A DNA stretch of 64,000 nt from Neospora caninum Liverpool (taxonomy: Eukaryota > Apicomplexa > Conoidasida > Eucoccidiorida > Sarcocystidae), in contig NC_018395.1 in NCBI RefSeq assembly GCF_000208865.1, forward strand, positions 4,946,839-5,010,838, read 5' to 3'. Below, piece after piece: positions 13,675-26,115 of this stretch (position 1 is its first letter; each line of letters opens with the position of its first letter). A program made the translations under genes and the position numbers. The notes under the pieces are model-generated. The model had not been told where the DNA came from, searched no databases, and worked only from the letters and a program-made list of their open reading frames with translations.

Positions 13675-15011
13675 ATGTCTCTCCTCTTGGGTCTTGGCAT
13701 TCCTCGTCTCCTCCTGGCGCTGTCTGCTTCCCTCCACGCCTCCGCCTTCTCCCCCCGTGTGTATCGCGAGTCGCCCTCAGTCTCTGTCTCTGTTCTCTCA
13801 CTCTCGCAGCCCGTCTCTGTTACTTCTCTTCGCCGCTCCTTCTCCATGTTTTCTCTCGCGTCAGACAGCGCAGCGTCGCGAAAGGCGCCGGCAGCGTCGC
13901 CGTCGCTGCCTGCGTCTCTGCTCTCCGCGGCTCCGTCCGAGTCTTCAGGATTCTACCGCGGAGACGAAACCGTCACCCTGGTTACTTCCATGGGAGACAT
14001 CGAAGTGGAGTTGTACTGGAAGCATGCGCCCAAGACGTGCAAGAACTTCTTCGAGCTAGCCAAGTCGGGCTACTACGACAACACGATCTTCCACCGCGTG
14101 GCGAAGGATTTTTGCATTCAGGGCGGCGATCCGACTGGGACAGGCCGAGGCGGCGAATCCATTTTCGGCGGGAAATTCGAGGACGAGATTCACCCCGGTG
14201 AGACAACGGGCCAGAAACCCGACGTGGAACGAGAAAAACCGGAGAACTGAGAAGCAGCGAGACGCGCACGAGGGGAGGCAGAGACGGCACAGAGACCGAG
14301 AGGGGGGAACGCGGTAGGCGCACCGGCTTTTTCAGCTCAGGGCGCTGTGGAAAAAGAGCAGTGGACCTCTCGCTTGCTGTCCCCCTGAAAACAAAACGCC
14401 GCGTCTTTTCGCCGTTGGTCCTCGCCGGAAACCAGGGGCGCACGCCTTCGTTTCCCTCTGTATCAGGCGCTGAGAGCGTTTCCACGAGTCCGACGGAGAG
14501 AATCCAGGTGTTTCCTTCTCATTTTCTCGTTCTGTGTGGCGTTTTCTCCGGAGTTTTTCGTGCGCCGTTTTCACCTGTCCTCGGATGGTCCCGAGAGATG
14601 CCAGGGACGTGCCGACGCGGTGGTGCGTGCCGCAAGCCAGGTGCGCATATCACGAGTGCACGAGACTCTGCCTGCGTTTTCTCTGCTTCCGCCCGTCTGT
14701 GTGGCAATGGGTATTCGCTTCAGCGCTGTCTCTTTGTCGCTTGCACGTGTGTATGTTTTTCTGCAGACCTGCGGCACACAGGCGCTGGCGTGATTTCGAT
14801 GGCGAACTGCGGGCCGGATACGAATGGATCGCAGTTTTTCATCTGTCTCGCGCCGGCGCCGTTTCTGGACGGGAAACACTCGATTTTTGGCCGCGTGAAA
14901 AAGGGAATGGAGAGCGTTAAAAAAATCTCCACGGTTCAAACCACGGCGACCGATCGCCCTATCTACGACATCAAGATCATTCGCGCAGTCACGGCTACCT
15001 CGCTTGACTAA
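13675..15011 (+). CDS. PPIL1-like cyclophilin, peptidyl-prolyl cis-trans isomerase
   Basis: Two exons, 13675-14197 and 14767-15011 (TAA), joined in phase 1. The domain starts [20 protein letters not shown] and holds [20 protein letters not shown] and [19 protein letters not shown]. It matches the single-domain PPIL1 group, which acts with the spliceosome, better than cyclophilin A because of the [14 protein letters not shown] start and the lack of the CypA-type insertion. The active-site Arg (FHR) and Gln (IQGG) are present. The Trp that binds cyclosporin in CypA is Phe here (APFLDGKH), and the usual Met of DFMIQ is Cys. The start is open: ATG 13675 gives about 260 minus 5 residues with a hydrophobic leader ([16 protein letters not shown]), while ATG 13846 gives 198 residues, closer to the family's 160-170. 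The leader could be an untranslated pyrimidine-rich 5' UTR read by chance. Confidence 0.9.
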
Positions 15012-17766
15012 AGTCGAGCACTGGACACCTCTGAGGACGGCGCAACTTCTTCTGTTCGTTTGTCGGCGGTCCTGACTCACGTTCTTTCGTCCGTTCTTTC
15101 TTCTCTGTTGCGCGCCGTTGTCTTCGTTGTCTCTGAACGGTTAGCCCGGCCAGGTTCCCGTTGTCTCACAGATACTCTCCCGCCTCCTTTTCAAGCAAAC
15201 AAAGCTTCTTGGGAGCAGTCATGTCCTGAGGCTTCTTCTTGCCATTCGCAACGCGCACCCCATAAAGGCACGTGCTCGTCTCCTTTGTATGGGGATAGCG
15301 TTCCCCGCATGCGAATTCTCTGTGCTGGAACTTCTAGATGGAAAGCGTTTCTCAGCATCATTTTGTGCTATCTCTTCTTTTCCGCCGCTCCTTTCCATGT
15401 GCGCTTTGTCGAAAGCGGATGAGAACGCGCCGTCAGGCATGTCAAGACACTTGAAACAGAAAAAAACGCCGGCAAAAGCGACGACACAGCTGACGGTCTC
15501 TCCTGTTCTTTTCGCGGTTCGTGCATCATCAAGTTCTGCTGGGGAGCGCTTCCATGATTTTCTGCTTCCAAGTGTCTCTATAGCGTAGCCGCGAGTGTGG
15601 AAAAGCGATCTTCCCCTGGCGCCAAAAGAGCACAAGGCGGCACAGTGGGAGTGTGGCTATTCGCTAGCAGTTGTTCTCGAACACGTCCGGGAAAACAGTT
15701 GACAGAGTGTAGCAAGAAAGAACGACTCTAGAGCAGTGTCTCATTTGCCTCTTAGGGAGCGGCACGGAGAGGCCCCAATAATGAATCGACAAGTGAATTC
15801 TAAAGCGCGACAGTCGAAACGTTTTCCTCCTTTTTTTCCGGGGCAAGCCGTCAAGGAGTTCCGGCCCCGCGGTAAAAACCGCGAAGCAGTTCGCAGGTGA
15901 CGTCAACGTCTTCCTGCTATTCTCGACGGCATGGAACCGAAGCGTTCCGAGCACGCCGGATCCCGCACCTACTCTCGGCCGTTAGGAGCGGGTAAAGTAC
16001 ATGTGAACCCTGGCGAAATTGAGGAAGAACGCAAAGAGTCTGTTCCATCAAATCGTCACTTACTGGACCTGCTCGGTACACGTGGGCGCGATATACGGGC
16101 CATGCGTCCGTGTGGGTACGTCCCTCGCTAGACACTTTCTGCGGTTCGCGGTGATGCAAACGAGATAGTTGTGCGACGCCCGACTCTCTAGACAGTGCGA
16201 CGCATGTCTCAAGAAACGGTCGTTTGTCGACGGTAGCGCCCGCATGTCACATGGCCCAACGAACGACGCAGCAGGGACGGGATCGTCTTGCAGATTCCCC
16301 AACACAAAGGCAAACTGCGGCTTACCGGTCTGCGTGGCTGAAGCCGCCGCCGAAACCGGATCCACTCGAACGGTCACACTCTCCCCCTGCTATGCAACCG
16401 AAGGAGTGCCGTCTCAGTGCATCTGCAGGCGACGCGCGGAGATAACGGCAGGTGCTGTTTCGTGTCTCTGCTGTTTCGTGTCTCGCATCACGCGTTCCAA
16501 ACGGTCTCTCCATCGTCGACGAACAGTCTGGCAGTCCTCCCTCTTTTGGCCACAGAATTGAAGTGGGAATCAATCCAGGAACGGAGAAAGCATTGCGCCT
16601 TCATCTACGACTTCAGCTGTTCTGATGAAGACTAACGCAGATACGTGTGGTCTGCAAGGGAAGATCTGGTTTTGTCTCGAAAGGCCATGCCCGCCTCCTG
16701 AGGGCCGGCGCCCGGTTGCCGGTTTTAGACGCGGAGATTGGAAGCGAGATAGACGAAAACCAAGAGACATCGACACACACATACACGCTCAGGGATGCGC
16801 AGAAAAGGATCGAGGTAGCGAATCCTCTAAGGAGAACGCTTCCGAGGCCAACCGGCGTGCCGGCCAAGAAGAGACAGCAGATGTCTTGTCGACTTTACGC
16901 ATCGCTGGAGCGAGACGTGTGCGCCAGGAATGTCGCGAAAACGTCGTCCGGTTGGCGTCACGGGAAGCAGTCCAAGAAGGCGCAGTTTTCTCCACCGCTC
17001 TTCGCATTACTCTTGAGAGGAAAACTGAGATGTTTGGGTGGTTCGAAATGGACGCACAAGTCGAAACCGGTTCTATCGCACCCCTGGCTTGACAACAGGG
17101 TCGAGCAAGACGAGGTCAAACCAAAGCTACCTTTTTCGGCGCTGTGACTCTCAAAATGAAAGCGAATTTTTCAAATAAATGTCCCCTTGCCATCCCCAGG
17201 CGAATCTCAAGCGTTTCCAGCTGTGACTGCCGTCTTGCTGTGCGATTTATGTGCCTGTCTCATCGTCCCAAAGTCGGTGCCTGCCTCACTGCTTGGTCTC
17301 CCCTGTCAGCGTTCGATGTCCTAGACCGCGAAGTTCCAGTCTCTCTCCCGTGATTGCCTTGTTTCCCCCCCCCCCCCCCCGTCGGCTCTTTTCTTTCCAG
17401 CCTGTGTCGCATTCTTTTTCCCAAGTCCCGCGTGCAGGTTTCATCCTGCGCTCTTCTTCGCTTCCTGCGTTCGTCGCCACGTCGGTCCTTCTTTGGCATC
17501 TTGACGCCTCCGCGGCGATCGGCCGCGCTGCCGAGGACTTTCTTGTCTCTGTGAGCTCGGCATATCTCCAGCATCGCGCCCAGATTCCTCGCTCTCTGCG
17601 TTTTGAAGTGCGTACGTCCCGAACCGAGTGCGGCGTTGTGTGGCAGCAAGGCTGTTTCTTGCCAAGTTGAACTCTCCCTCAAAAGTGTCTTTGATTCCCT
17701 CTTATCTTTGTCCCTTCTCTCTCTCGTTCTCTCTGTCTTTCCGTTTCTCTTCCGCGTCCTGCCAGG
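15012..17766 (+). other. Intergenic region between cyclophilin and ProA genes
   Basis: It holds the cyclophilin 3' UTR and the ProA promoter and leader. No family is recognisable. One ATG-started frame, 16625-17092 (155 codons), has fairly protein-like composition in its second half (around RKTEMFGWFEMDAQVETG) but has no splice or homology support. A 16-base C run lies at 17365-17380. Confidence 0.5.
17365..17380. repeat. Poly-C tract upstream of ProA
   Basis: Sixteen consecutive C residues are visible about 390 bp before the ProA ATG, probably in the 5' leader or promoter. Confidence 0.9.
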
Positions 17767-20286
17767 ATGGCGTTCGCGAACGGGGCGGACGCTCCTGGGG
17801 AGGCAAAGAAAGTGAATGTCAAACCAGACGAAAACACAGATCTCCCAGTCCCTGAAACTCAGAACGGAAACGCCAAAGGCGGGTGCGTTCGGCGAATTGC
17901 GCATGTGGCGCGTGACGCGTCTAGGCGACTGCAGACGAGCACCCTAGAGGAAAGAAACGCGGCTTTGCAGGCGTACAAGGCGGGCCTGATTCACTTCCGC
18001 GACGACATCGAAGCCGCAAATCGGCGCGACCTCGAAGTAAGAGGAAAGGCGCCAGGAAACACGCGAGGCCACGACTCAAGGGGAAAGAGCGGAAGGTTGT
18101 ACACGTCGGTCAAGACGCAGGCGAAACGGTGAACAAAGATGCCTCGAAAGAAGAGGAGACGGCTCCTTCACGAGGGAAACCGCCGAAGGAAAACTGGGAA
18201 GGGAAGCACAATCAAGGCAACGTGGCAGGCCTTCTGACGCTCACAAGCTGAGGAGTTTTACGAGTCGCCCCTGCAAGTTGGCGAGAATTCGCGCGAGGTC
18301 GCGCAACAAAAGAGGCAGCGACGAAAACACGCGTCTCGTTGCATGCGTGCTTTTGGGAAACAGAAGCCGTCTTCTGAAGAAACGGGCCATCCATCCTAAC
18401 CCACCGTTTCCACGTCATTTTCAGTCCTGACGAAAGACTCGTCACGTACTCTCTCATATCCGCACATGCGAATGCACACGCAGTAGCGTAAACTGAAATA
18501 TATATAAATACATACATATAAATATATACATATAAATATGTACATATATACATATATACATATATATACATATATTTCTATGTCTGGTTGGATGTGCGAG
18601 CACGTTTATGAGCTTGCATAGACGTGCGAGAACGGCGCAACTTTCACGTGGATGTCCCCCGAAGATCTACAGCCACTTTGAAAGACCATCTGGTAGCTCG
18701 CGCGTGACCCTCGCATCAATGGCGTCTGCACGACGGTGTGTGATGCGGGCGTTAGCTTGTCCTCGAAAGGATACAGGCGCCCATGTGTGCTTTTACGCAG
18801 AGATCTCCTTGTAGATCGACCCTTTCTGTTTGGACGTCCTCCTCCTGTGGGGACTCCTCGCGAAGACAAGAGAATTCGAGGCAAAAGCGCTTCTCAGTCG
18901 CTCCATCGCCCAGCATTCGCGTTGGGATGTTTTGTTTCCCTCGGTGTGTCGTCTCGTCAGTGCGGAGTGCCTGGTCGTGGGGGGACCGTGCGTTTTTTTT
19001 CTTCGTTTCACGCGCAGCGCAAACGCGAAAGCCTAGGGGGTTTTGCGTCGTTTTGTCGTCTCTTTTCTCAGGCAGCCGAAACGGCGATCGCGACGGGAGA
19101 GCTGTCGGCTTCGGTGTCTCAGCGTTTGAACTGTCGAGGGAAGAAATTCGACGCGCTGCTGAACGGTCTCGACGCGCTGATTGCCAAGGCTGACCCTCTC
19201 GGGGTTTGCGACTTGGCGACGGAGTTGGGGAGCGGCCTGGAGCTGTTTCGCGTGTCGTGCCCGATCGGCGTTCTCGCCGTCATTTACGAGGCTCGGCCTG
19301 AGGCAGCCGTGCAAGTGGCGAGTCTGGCGTTGAAGACGGGAAATGCGCTCCTGTTGAAGGGAGGAAAGGAGGCGAAGGAGACGAACCGGGCTGTGTTCAA
19401 TGCCCTGCAGTGGGGGTTGGAGAACGCGGCGATTCCGGCGATCTCGAAGGAGGTTCTCCAGTTGATCGAGGCCCGCGAAGAAGTGACGGCGCTGCTGCAG
19501 CTGGACGACGAGGTTGATCTCCTCATTCCGCGAGGCTCCAAGAGTCTGGTGAAGTACATCAAGGACAACACGCGGATCCCAGTCCTCGGGCATGCAGACG
19601 GAATCTGTCACATCTACGTCGACGACGCGGCCGCGCTCGACAAGGCGGCGAAGATCGTCGCGGATGCGAAACTGCAGTACGTAGCTGCATGCAACACCGT
19701 CGAGTCGCTGTTGCTTCACCGTTTGATTCTGCCCACGTTCCTCCCGTCACTCATCTCTGCGTTGGCGCCCCGCGGCGTCACGTTCAAAGTCGACTCTGTG
19801 GCATTCGCGTATCTCGAGACGCACGCTGCGCATGCACTTGCGACACAGGCTGTAGCGCTCGCCTCTGAACAGGATTTTTGCACCGAGTGGCTCAGTCCGG
19901 TTCTGTCGGTGAAAACGGTCGAGTCGCTCGAAGAGGCGATTGCACACATCAACAGTCACGGATCCCACCACACAGACTGCATCGTCACAGAAAACAAAGC
20001 GCACGCTCAGCAGTTCATGAGAGGTGTCGACTCCGCGGGATGCTACTGCAACTGCTCGACTCGATTCGCCGACGGCTACCGATACGGCTTTGGAGCAGAA
20101 GTCGGCGTTTCGACAAACAGAATCCACGCGCGAGGGCCGGTCGGGCTGGAAGGCCTTGTCACTTACAAATACTGTCTCTACGGGGACGGGCACACGGTGG
20201 GGGACTTTGAGGAGGGGCGAGCGCAGTACACACACAGAGCACTCGACGCCGACAGGGCACGGCTCGACGGCCGGCGAGGAGGCTGA
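17767..20286 (+). CDS. proA: Gamma-glutamyl phosphate reductase (glutamate-5-semialdehyde dehydrogenase)
   Basis: This enzyme reduces gamma-glutamyl phosphate with NADPH to glutamate-5-semialdehyde, the second step of proline synthesis from glutamate. Two exons, 17767-18036 and 19072-20286 (TGA), join in phase 0 and give 494 residues, against 410-450 for bacterial ProA; the excess is a polar N-terminal extension of about 40 residues and a C-terminal tail. The ATG has a good context (A at -3, G at +4). Family marks are RRIAHVARDASRRLQ, PIGVLAVIYEARPEA, KTGNALLLKGGKEA, DLLIPRGSKSLVKYI and, near the end, GVSTNRIHARGPVGLEGL. The catalytic cysteine is at about residue 297 (YVAACNTVESLLLH). It is encoded apart from any glutamate-5-kinase, so this is a stand-alone ProA rather than the fused P5CS of animals and plants. 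No organelle signal is obvious. Confidence 0.95.
18496..18582. repeat. TA/TACA-rich microsatellite in ProA intron
   Basis: An AT-only stretch of TATA and CATA units inside the single ProA intron (18037-19071). Confidence 0.9.
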
Positions 20287-23002
20287 GCGGAGAACGGCAG
20301 ACACAGATGAGGACAGAACAAGCGAGGTGAAAGACACGTGCAGGACCGAGGAAGGGACCGTGTCTCAGACCGTGGTTACCGGGCCTTTTGGATGAAGGGA
20401 AACGGCGGGAATATGGCGTCTGAGAAAGGCGGGGAGGGGAGGCTCGGCACAGGCACTTCACCTGCGCAGAGAAAACGGGGACAAGAGGAGATGTGGCAAC
20501 GTGAAGAAGAGCGGAGTCTGAACGAGGACGACACACCGTCGATATAAGGCGAAACGCGAGTGGATACTTCCATACGAAGATCAGTCACGTTTTTGTCGGC
20601 CAGTCGTCATGAGTGTTTCACCTTTGTCGTGTCGGGTTTTTCATTTTCCTTCGTCCTCCGCATGGGTCTTTCTCCAGTGGATCCTTTTGTGCTGCTACAG
20701 TCTGTGTTCTTTTTTGTCTAGGGGAGTGTTGTGGACCGTAGGCACAAACGTTCCGTGTATGAACTTCGTTGTAAGCACGAATCCCCGTTGGGTTCTTGGA
20801 GTGCTTCTGAGCGGTGTTCCTCAGCGGAACAGGGACACGTACGCAATTTCCCTTCTCCACTCCTGTCCCCTCTTTGCCTCCCCTCCGTTCTTTCCTCGCG
20901 CTTCCCCGGCTTTTCCGTCTACCGGGGTCGCCCTGACCACTCAGGCGCACGGGCTGTTGGGGCCTAAACCGTTCTGTTTCTTTGCGCAGTTTCAGTCGGA
21001 ACTCGTCTCTGCCACTGCTGAGAGAACCATTCTACCTTCCACGTTGCTTCGGCTGCTGCGCGTCTAGCGTTCTTCTTTTCTCCATGTGTGTGTGTGTGTG
21101 TGTCCCTCATCTCTCCCTCTACTCGTTGCGAAGTTTCCGCCACGTTCGCCCCACGCAGACTGCGTAGGGGGATTTCAAGTAGCCTGCGTGACGAAATGTG
21201 GGTTGTGCAAGTCCTCTTCACCTCCGAACGCAACATCTCCCGTTTCCCCCGTCTCTCCAAACTGTTTTAAAGGCGCAGGGAGAAATAACAGGACGTTTCT
21301 GTAACGGGGACTGGTATGGAGTTATCCGGGTGTGAGAAGGTCTGTCGCACCGAGCGCCGCTTTAAAGCGGATTCAGCAAATTCGCTACGAGAGACGTTTA
21401 CCTCCCGCCTCTAACACGGCAGGATAAAAGGCAACTTTAGGCACGTTTCCGCAGTTTTCCGACAAGTGAACGGCATACGTCAACTCTTGAGAACCTCCTT
21501 TTCTCAGCTACGTGCACCGGAGAAGGCAGTAGCCAAAAGGACCGCGTGCGAGACCGCTTTTCGGCATAGCCGAGCAGCCGCATTTAAGACGCTTGCTTTT
21601 ACGGCCTCACTCTGTCGTGCCTCTCTGTCTTTCTCTGCGAGGGAAATTACAACACTTTCAGGCTGTAAAATGTCGCATGGGTACCCTCTGCATTCCTTCC
21701 TGAAGAGCTGCGTCAGAAACCGGGCGAGAGTACACGCAGCGGGCGGATGCGTCTTACCATTTGCCAAACCCCCCCCCCTTGAGCCGCCGCCTATCGGTGA
21801 CGGTAGGATGGAGGAAAGCGCAAATCGGAAGAATGAAAATGCCGTGCGCGAGGAAGCGAGACGCAGTTTTTCGAAGACGGCGTCCGGAATCCTAGGATCG
21901 ATTGGTAAGGCGGTTCGCCCTCCCCCCCGGTTGCCTTGTTCGAAGGAGAAGGAACCAAACGCATCCGTAGAGAAGAATGGTAAATAGCCTTTCCTTTTGT
22001 GTGTCATCCTGACCCCTTTATATATACTTGTGTCTCCCGACCAGCCATATACCGTTCCGTGTGTCTTCCCGCACATGCAGTCCGCAAAAATCTCGATCTC
22101 CCGCAGTCAAGTCAATTGCATGCCGAGACCAGGCCGCGGCGACAGCCTCGAAGCTCCAACAGCTTGTTTCCTTGTCGATTCGGATCCATTATTTTCCCGT
22201 CGAAAAAAAAACTCTGAGAAAGTCAAGATTTCGGAAATTCCTGGCTGCCTCGCTTCTTTCCTACGAACGCTCCCTTGTCTCTCCCCCATGACTCATTGTT
22301 CAAATTCTTTACACCGGTGCATGCGGCCAGGAACGCACGAACCCGTCGCTTCTTCGATGCTGCTTCGTAAACAAAGTTAAAGCAACTCTGCTTTCTTGCA
22401 ATTGTCACTGACGTCACCTCTCTCCGTCCTCTCAGCGCCGACGCTAAAGGTTTCGCCCCTCGGCCCCGGTCCAGGCTCGTCCGTCGCCAGCAGATTGACT
22501 CCGCTGCTGGGCTATCTCGCGTTTTTTCTCTCTGCTTTCGTTCTGCCGGCTCTCGTTCGGCAGTTACCTGTTTGTATTTCGCGCCCCTTTCTCTCAGATT
22601 CCCTTTTGCCGTCTGTTGTCGCTTCCCTCGCGGATGTATCTGCACTGACGAGGCCGAATCTCTGCGCTCCGCCTTCCGGGTTTCCGAGTTTGCTTCGCGT
22701 CTTCTCGCACCGCTGTTCCCTCGATCTCTCTCTCCACTTCAGCCTTCCTTTTCGCTTTCGCACGCATAGCGATTAACGCTTCCATTTCCTTCCTTTACTG
22801 TCTCGTCCCCGTTCATGCTCAGTGGCATCCACTTCCCTGTGCCTGCGCGAGGTGTTCTGCTAAACCTCCTCGTCGAGTCGCGCTCTCCGCTGTTTGTCGT
22901 CTCTCAGCTCCTCGCCGCTTTTGATTTCTTCTTTCTCTCCCTCCTTTCTTCGCGCGGTCCGCTTTCCGTCTTCTGTGCCTGATCTCGCTGCATCGCGACA
23001 CC
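20287..23002. other. Intergenic region between ProA and TRM112
   Basis: It holds the ProA 3' UTR and the TRM112 promoter and leader. A (GT)n run lies at 21085-21103. Open frames at 20609-21067 and 21466-21987 (the latter starting on GTG) have low-complexity composition. I see no supported gene. Confidence 0.55.
21085..21103. repeat. (GT)n microsatellite
   Basis: Nine to ten GT units, directly visible, in the ProA-TRM112 intergenic region. Confidence 0.9.
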
Positions 23003-24821
23003 ATGAGGCTCCTAACCCACAATTTGATAGCCTGGTGAGCACATATAAGGAGCTTCAGTTTTTCCTTCTCGGCCGATCAGGAATCCACACAAGAAAAACG
23101 ACAAAACGCGGTTCAAACTCCCGCGCGTGTCGCCCTCCTCTTTGCCACTCCGTCACAGTATGACCGACTAGCTACAGTGCATGCTATAGATGCTCAAATG
23201 CACGTGAATCGACATGTATATATAGGTACATATATATATATATATATATATATATCTATCAGCTCTTGATATTTTTGGGTACTTGTGTCAGTCTGTTCGC
23301 ACAACTACCCAAGCGCGCGTGTCCTCGACTGCGAAACTGCAGACGGCTGCAGGTTTCAGCATAAACTTCTCGCGGGGAGCGCTCTGTGGTTTGTCCGTCT
23401 GAAACCGTCTGTGCATCTTGGGCCTTTTCTTAAAGGCGTGTGGCCTCGGTCTTCATCGTCCTCGGCAACTGTCTCTCGGTCTCTCTGTTCCTCCTCGCTT
23501 CACGCACTCGCGTGTAGGTCGCCGCGTCCTCATCTTTATTTTTTTCTTCCCCTGACTCGCGTTCCGTGTTTTTGCGGTATGGATTCTCTGCGCACCTTCA
23601 GCAACCGGCGTCAGTGCACCGGAGGCTTTCCGTTGAGGATTGTCGTGGACGAGAAAAGCGAAGAGGCAACGACTGCCGAGTCTTCGGAGTTTCAGCCAGA
23701 GCTCGTTCGGCAACTGCTCGCAAAGCTGGACTGGGAAGCGCTCGTTAAAACCGCCGAGCAAGTGAGAGGCGGCGCCTCTGCGGAGACAGGGACAGGGAAC
23801 GGGAACCTGGGGAGACGAAGGACCAACGAGGGAACGAAGTCAAGCCAGAGAACAGAGAACGAAGCAACGGCAGGGACGTGAGAACGCATGCCGACGGGGA
23901 GAACAGAGAAAGACAGGAACAGCAGAGCAAGGAGGCCGGGGTGCGGGGGGCGAGGACGCGAGAACAAAAGGGGGAGAAGAAGGGACAACGCGGAGAGGTA
24001 TGTCGAGGAGGCCGGGCGACGGTCTTTTTGTGGGAAACTGGCGGAACGGGAAGAAGAGCGCCGAGAGCGTTCAGAGAACGGGAGAGATGAGGAGTTGGAG
24101 AACAAAGGGACACCACGCGAGGAGGAGACGGGGACACCTGCGACACTGTGGAATCGGGGTGTTTCAAGAAGGCTCTGTTTTGCTTTCTGCTTCAGTTCGG
24201 ACTCCCGCTGCCTCCGAACTTCACCGAGGCCGATAAGACAGACGAGCACTTTCTTCGCGCCGTGCACGAGGCGGTCATTGAGGTAAAAAATGGTTGTAGT
24301 TCGTGCATGCGAGAGGGGTTTGCGCAAGGCACTCTGCATGTCGAAACGCGTCGCGTGTCCCACTCTGGTAGACAATCTTTCCTCGGCTTCCTGCTGCGTC
24401 GCACTTGTCGGGTTTCGTCCGTCAGGACACAGGATTTGCACTCGCGTTTCGTTTCCTAGTCGTATGTCTCCGTTTTCTTCCTCGCCACTGTCTGCGTCTC
24501 CCCTGTGGCCGTCAAACTCTGTTTTCCTTGAGATTCGTGTACCCTGTCTCGCGGTCAATCACGCCTGTTACTCGGTTGACAGAACATTTCGCTGCCTTGT
24601 AACGAGTCGGGAGAATGGGAATTTACGCTTCGTCTTTCGGTGCGTTCTGGCGCATGTACCCTGCATGCATCGGCCGCTCCCTGCTTGCGTTTTCGATGCG
24701 TCGTTTGCGTGGTCCGCAGTTCCATGTGCTCGAAGGCAAGCTGGTGTGCCCCGTCTGCACCAGAGAGTATCCGATCTCCAACGGAATTCCCAACATGCTT
24801 CTCCAGGATGACGAAGTGTAG
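23003..24821 (+). CDS. TRM112: TRM112, activating subunit of tRNA/rRNA/eRF1 methyltransferases
   Basis: A small zinc-knuckle-type protein that binds and stabilises several methyltransferases (Trm9, Trm11, Bud23 and Mtq2 partners in other eukaryotes). Four exons, 23003-23034, 23602-23761, 24196-24282 and 24720-24821 (TAG), join in matching phases and give 126 residues, the normal family length. Exon 1 is a tiny coding exon, [10 protein letters not shown], in a good context (CACCATGAGG); it matches the invariant MKLLTHN start of the family, which is why I chose it over later ATGs. Exon 2 has GGFPLRIVV and [15 protein letters not shown]; exon 3 has [20 protein letters not shown]; exon 4 has [20 protein letters not shown], with two of the structural cysteines and the conserved IP-NML end. 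All introns are GT..AG. The first intron carries a TA microsatellite. Confidence 0.93.
23213..23256. repeat. (TA)n microsatellite in TRM112 intron 1
   Basis: A TA run of about 30 bases with flanking TATAGG/TACA units, inside the intron 23035-23601. Confidence 0.9.
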
Positions 24822-26074
24822 CGGGTGCGGGGAGGCGCTTGAGGCGACCGCTGGCCCTTTGAGGAAAGGCTAGGAACAGAAAGAAGGGAAATTAGCGGAG
24901 AGATCGTTGCAATACCGGACGCGAGAGACGCGCGAGGCGGCGCACAATATGAAAGGCCTGGAAGAAGCGGGGGGGACAACCAGAGATGTGAGCAGGGAGT
25001 GCAGGAGACAAGTGCCGAGAAGTACGAACTTGAGGATTCCCGCACGCGAGGTGGAAGACGACACACAGAAGGCGAACACGAGACAAAGACGAAAGGAGCC
25101 CAAGGGTATGGCGCGGCATTACACACACCACGGTCGAAGATTTCAGGCTAGCATGGGCATTCTATACTTCTGTCGATCACGCTACTTTTTCTTGTGTTAT
25201 TTCATAGACCTTGCTATCTGTTATTCAATCTGTCTAGGGTTCTAGCGGTTGAAATACCACTCTATCTTCCTGCCGGTGTGTTTGGATCTGTGCGTATATA
25301 TATATATATACATGTATATGTATTGTCCGAGTTGGGGCTGCGTTGTGTATCAACGAAGGTGAGAGGAGGCGAGACGGTAGCGGAGAGTCAATCGTTTATC
25401 GCTGACGAAGATGCCGGAGGAAGGCTTTCAGAGTGGAACTAAAGTTAAGCCCAACTTGCAACATACCAGCCCCGGTGTTTCAGACACTGCCGGAGACAGA
25501 GTCACTTGGGAGCCTTTGAGCTCGAAAAGCCGCAGAGTCTGAGGAACAAGTGAAGCCAAACTGGCTTGGGGTTCAACTTCGGAGGGTTATCCACGAACGT
25601 TTCATCCATTGCAATTTCCATGCGATAACTGTGAGGTTTGATAGTCTGTACCCACCGATCTGAAATCGAGATTTCCTTGTTTGTATACATCTGATCCTGT
25701 GTTTTGTAACTCAGTCAGTTAGTGCGAGGACGACGCGAAAGCGTTTTTGAGACGAAACACGGGGTGTCTTACTTATGGATTTGCGGCTGACAGAAGTAAC
25801 TAGCGAAAGGCTCTAGCACGCCTGCATTCTGGCTGAAATAGCAGTCAAAATTCATCCCGTGAAGCCGCCAAAACTCTTATTGAGTGAGGCAAAATAACAA
25901 CAAAGAAAAATGCAGGTCCAAGAAAAGTTGTTTGAGTATTGAGACTCTCCCCTGTCAAAGACCCGCCACCCGCAACGCAAACAGTGCCATGTTCCCTCAA
26001 CTATGTACAAACATACATACATACATACATACATACATACATACATACATACATACATACATACATACGCATTT

Positions 26075-26115
<41 letters not shown>

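Noticed and set aside
13170..14201. 343-codon plus-strand frame starting before the cyclophilin
   Set aside because: It is a Ser/Leu/Phe-rich frame over the pyrimidine-rich leader and runs out of frame with the cyclophilin domain.
16625..17092. ATG-started 155-codon plus-strand frame upstream of ProA
   Set aside because: The tail looks somewhat protein-like but there is no homology, splice or context support. It may be leader sequence, so I kept it only as a note.
21466..21987. 173-codon plus-strand frame between ProA and TRM112
   Set aside because: It starts on GTG, is Ser/Arg-rich, and an equally long frame exists on the opposite strand.
23692..24558. Minus-strand 288-codon frame
   Set aside because: It is antisense to TRM112 exons 2-3 and their intron, Ser/Arg/Pro-rich, with no family match. 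TRM112 on the other strand is unambiguous.
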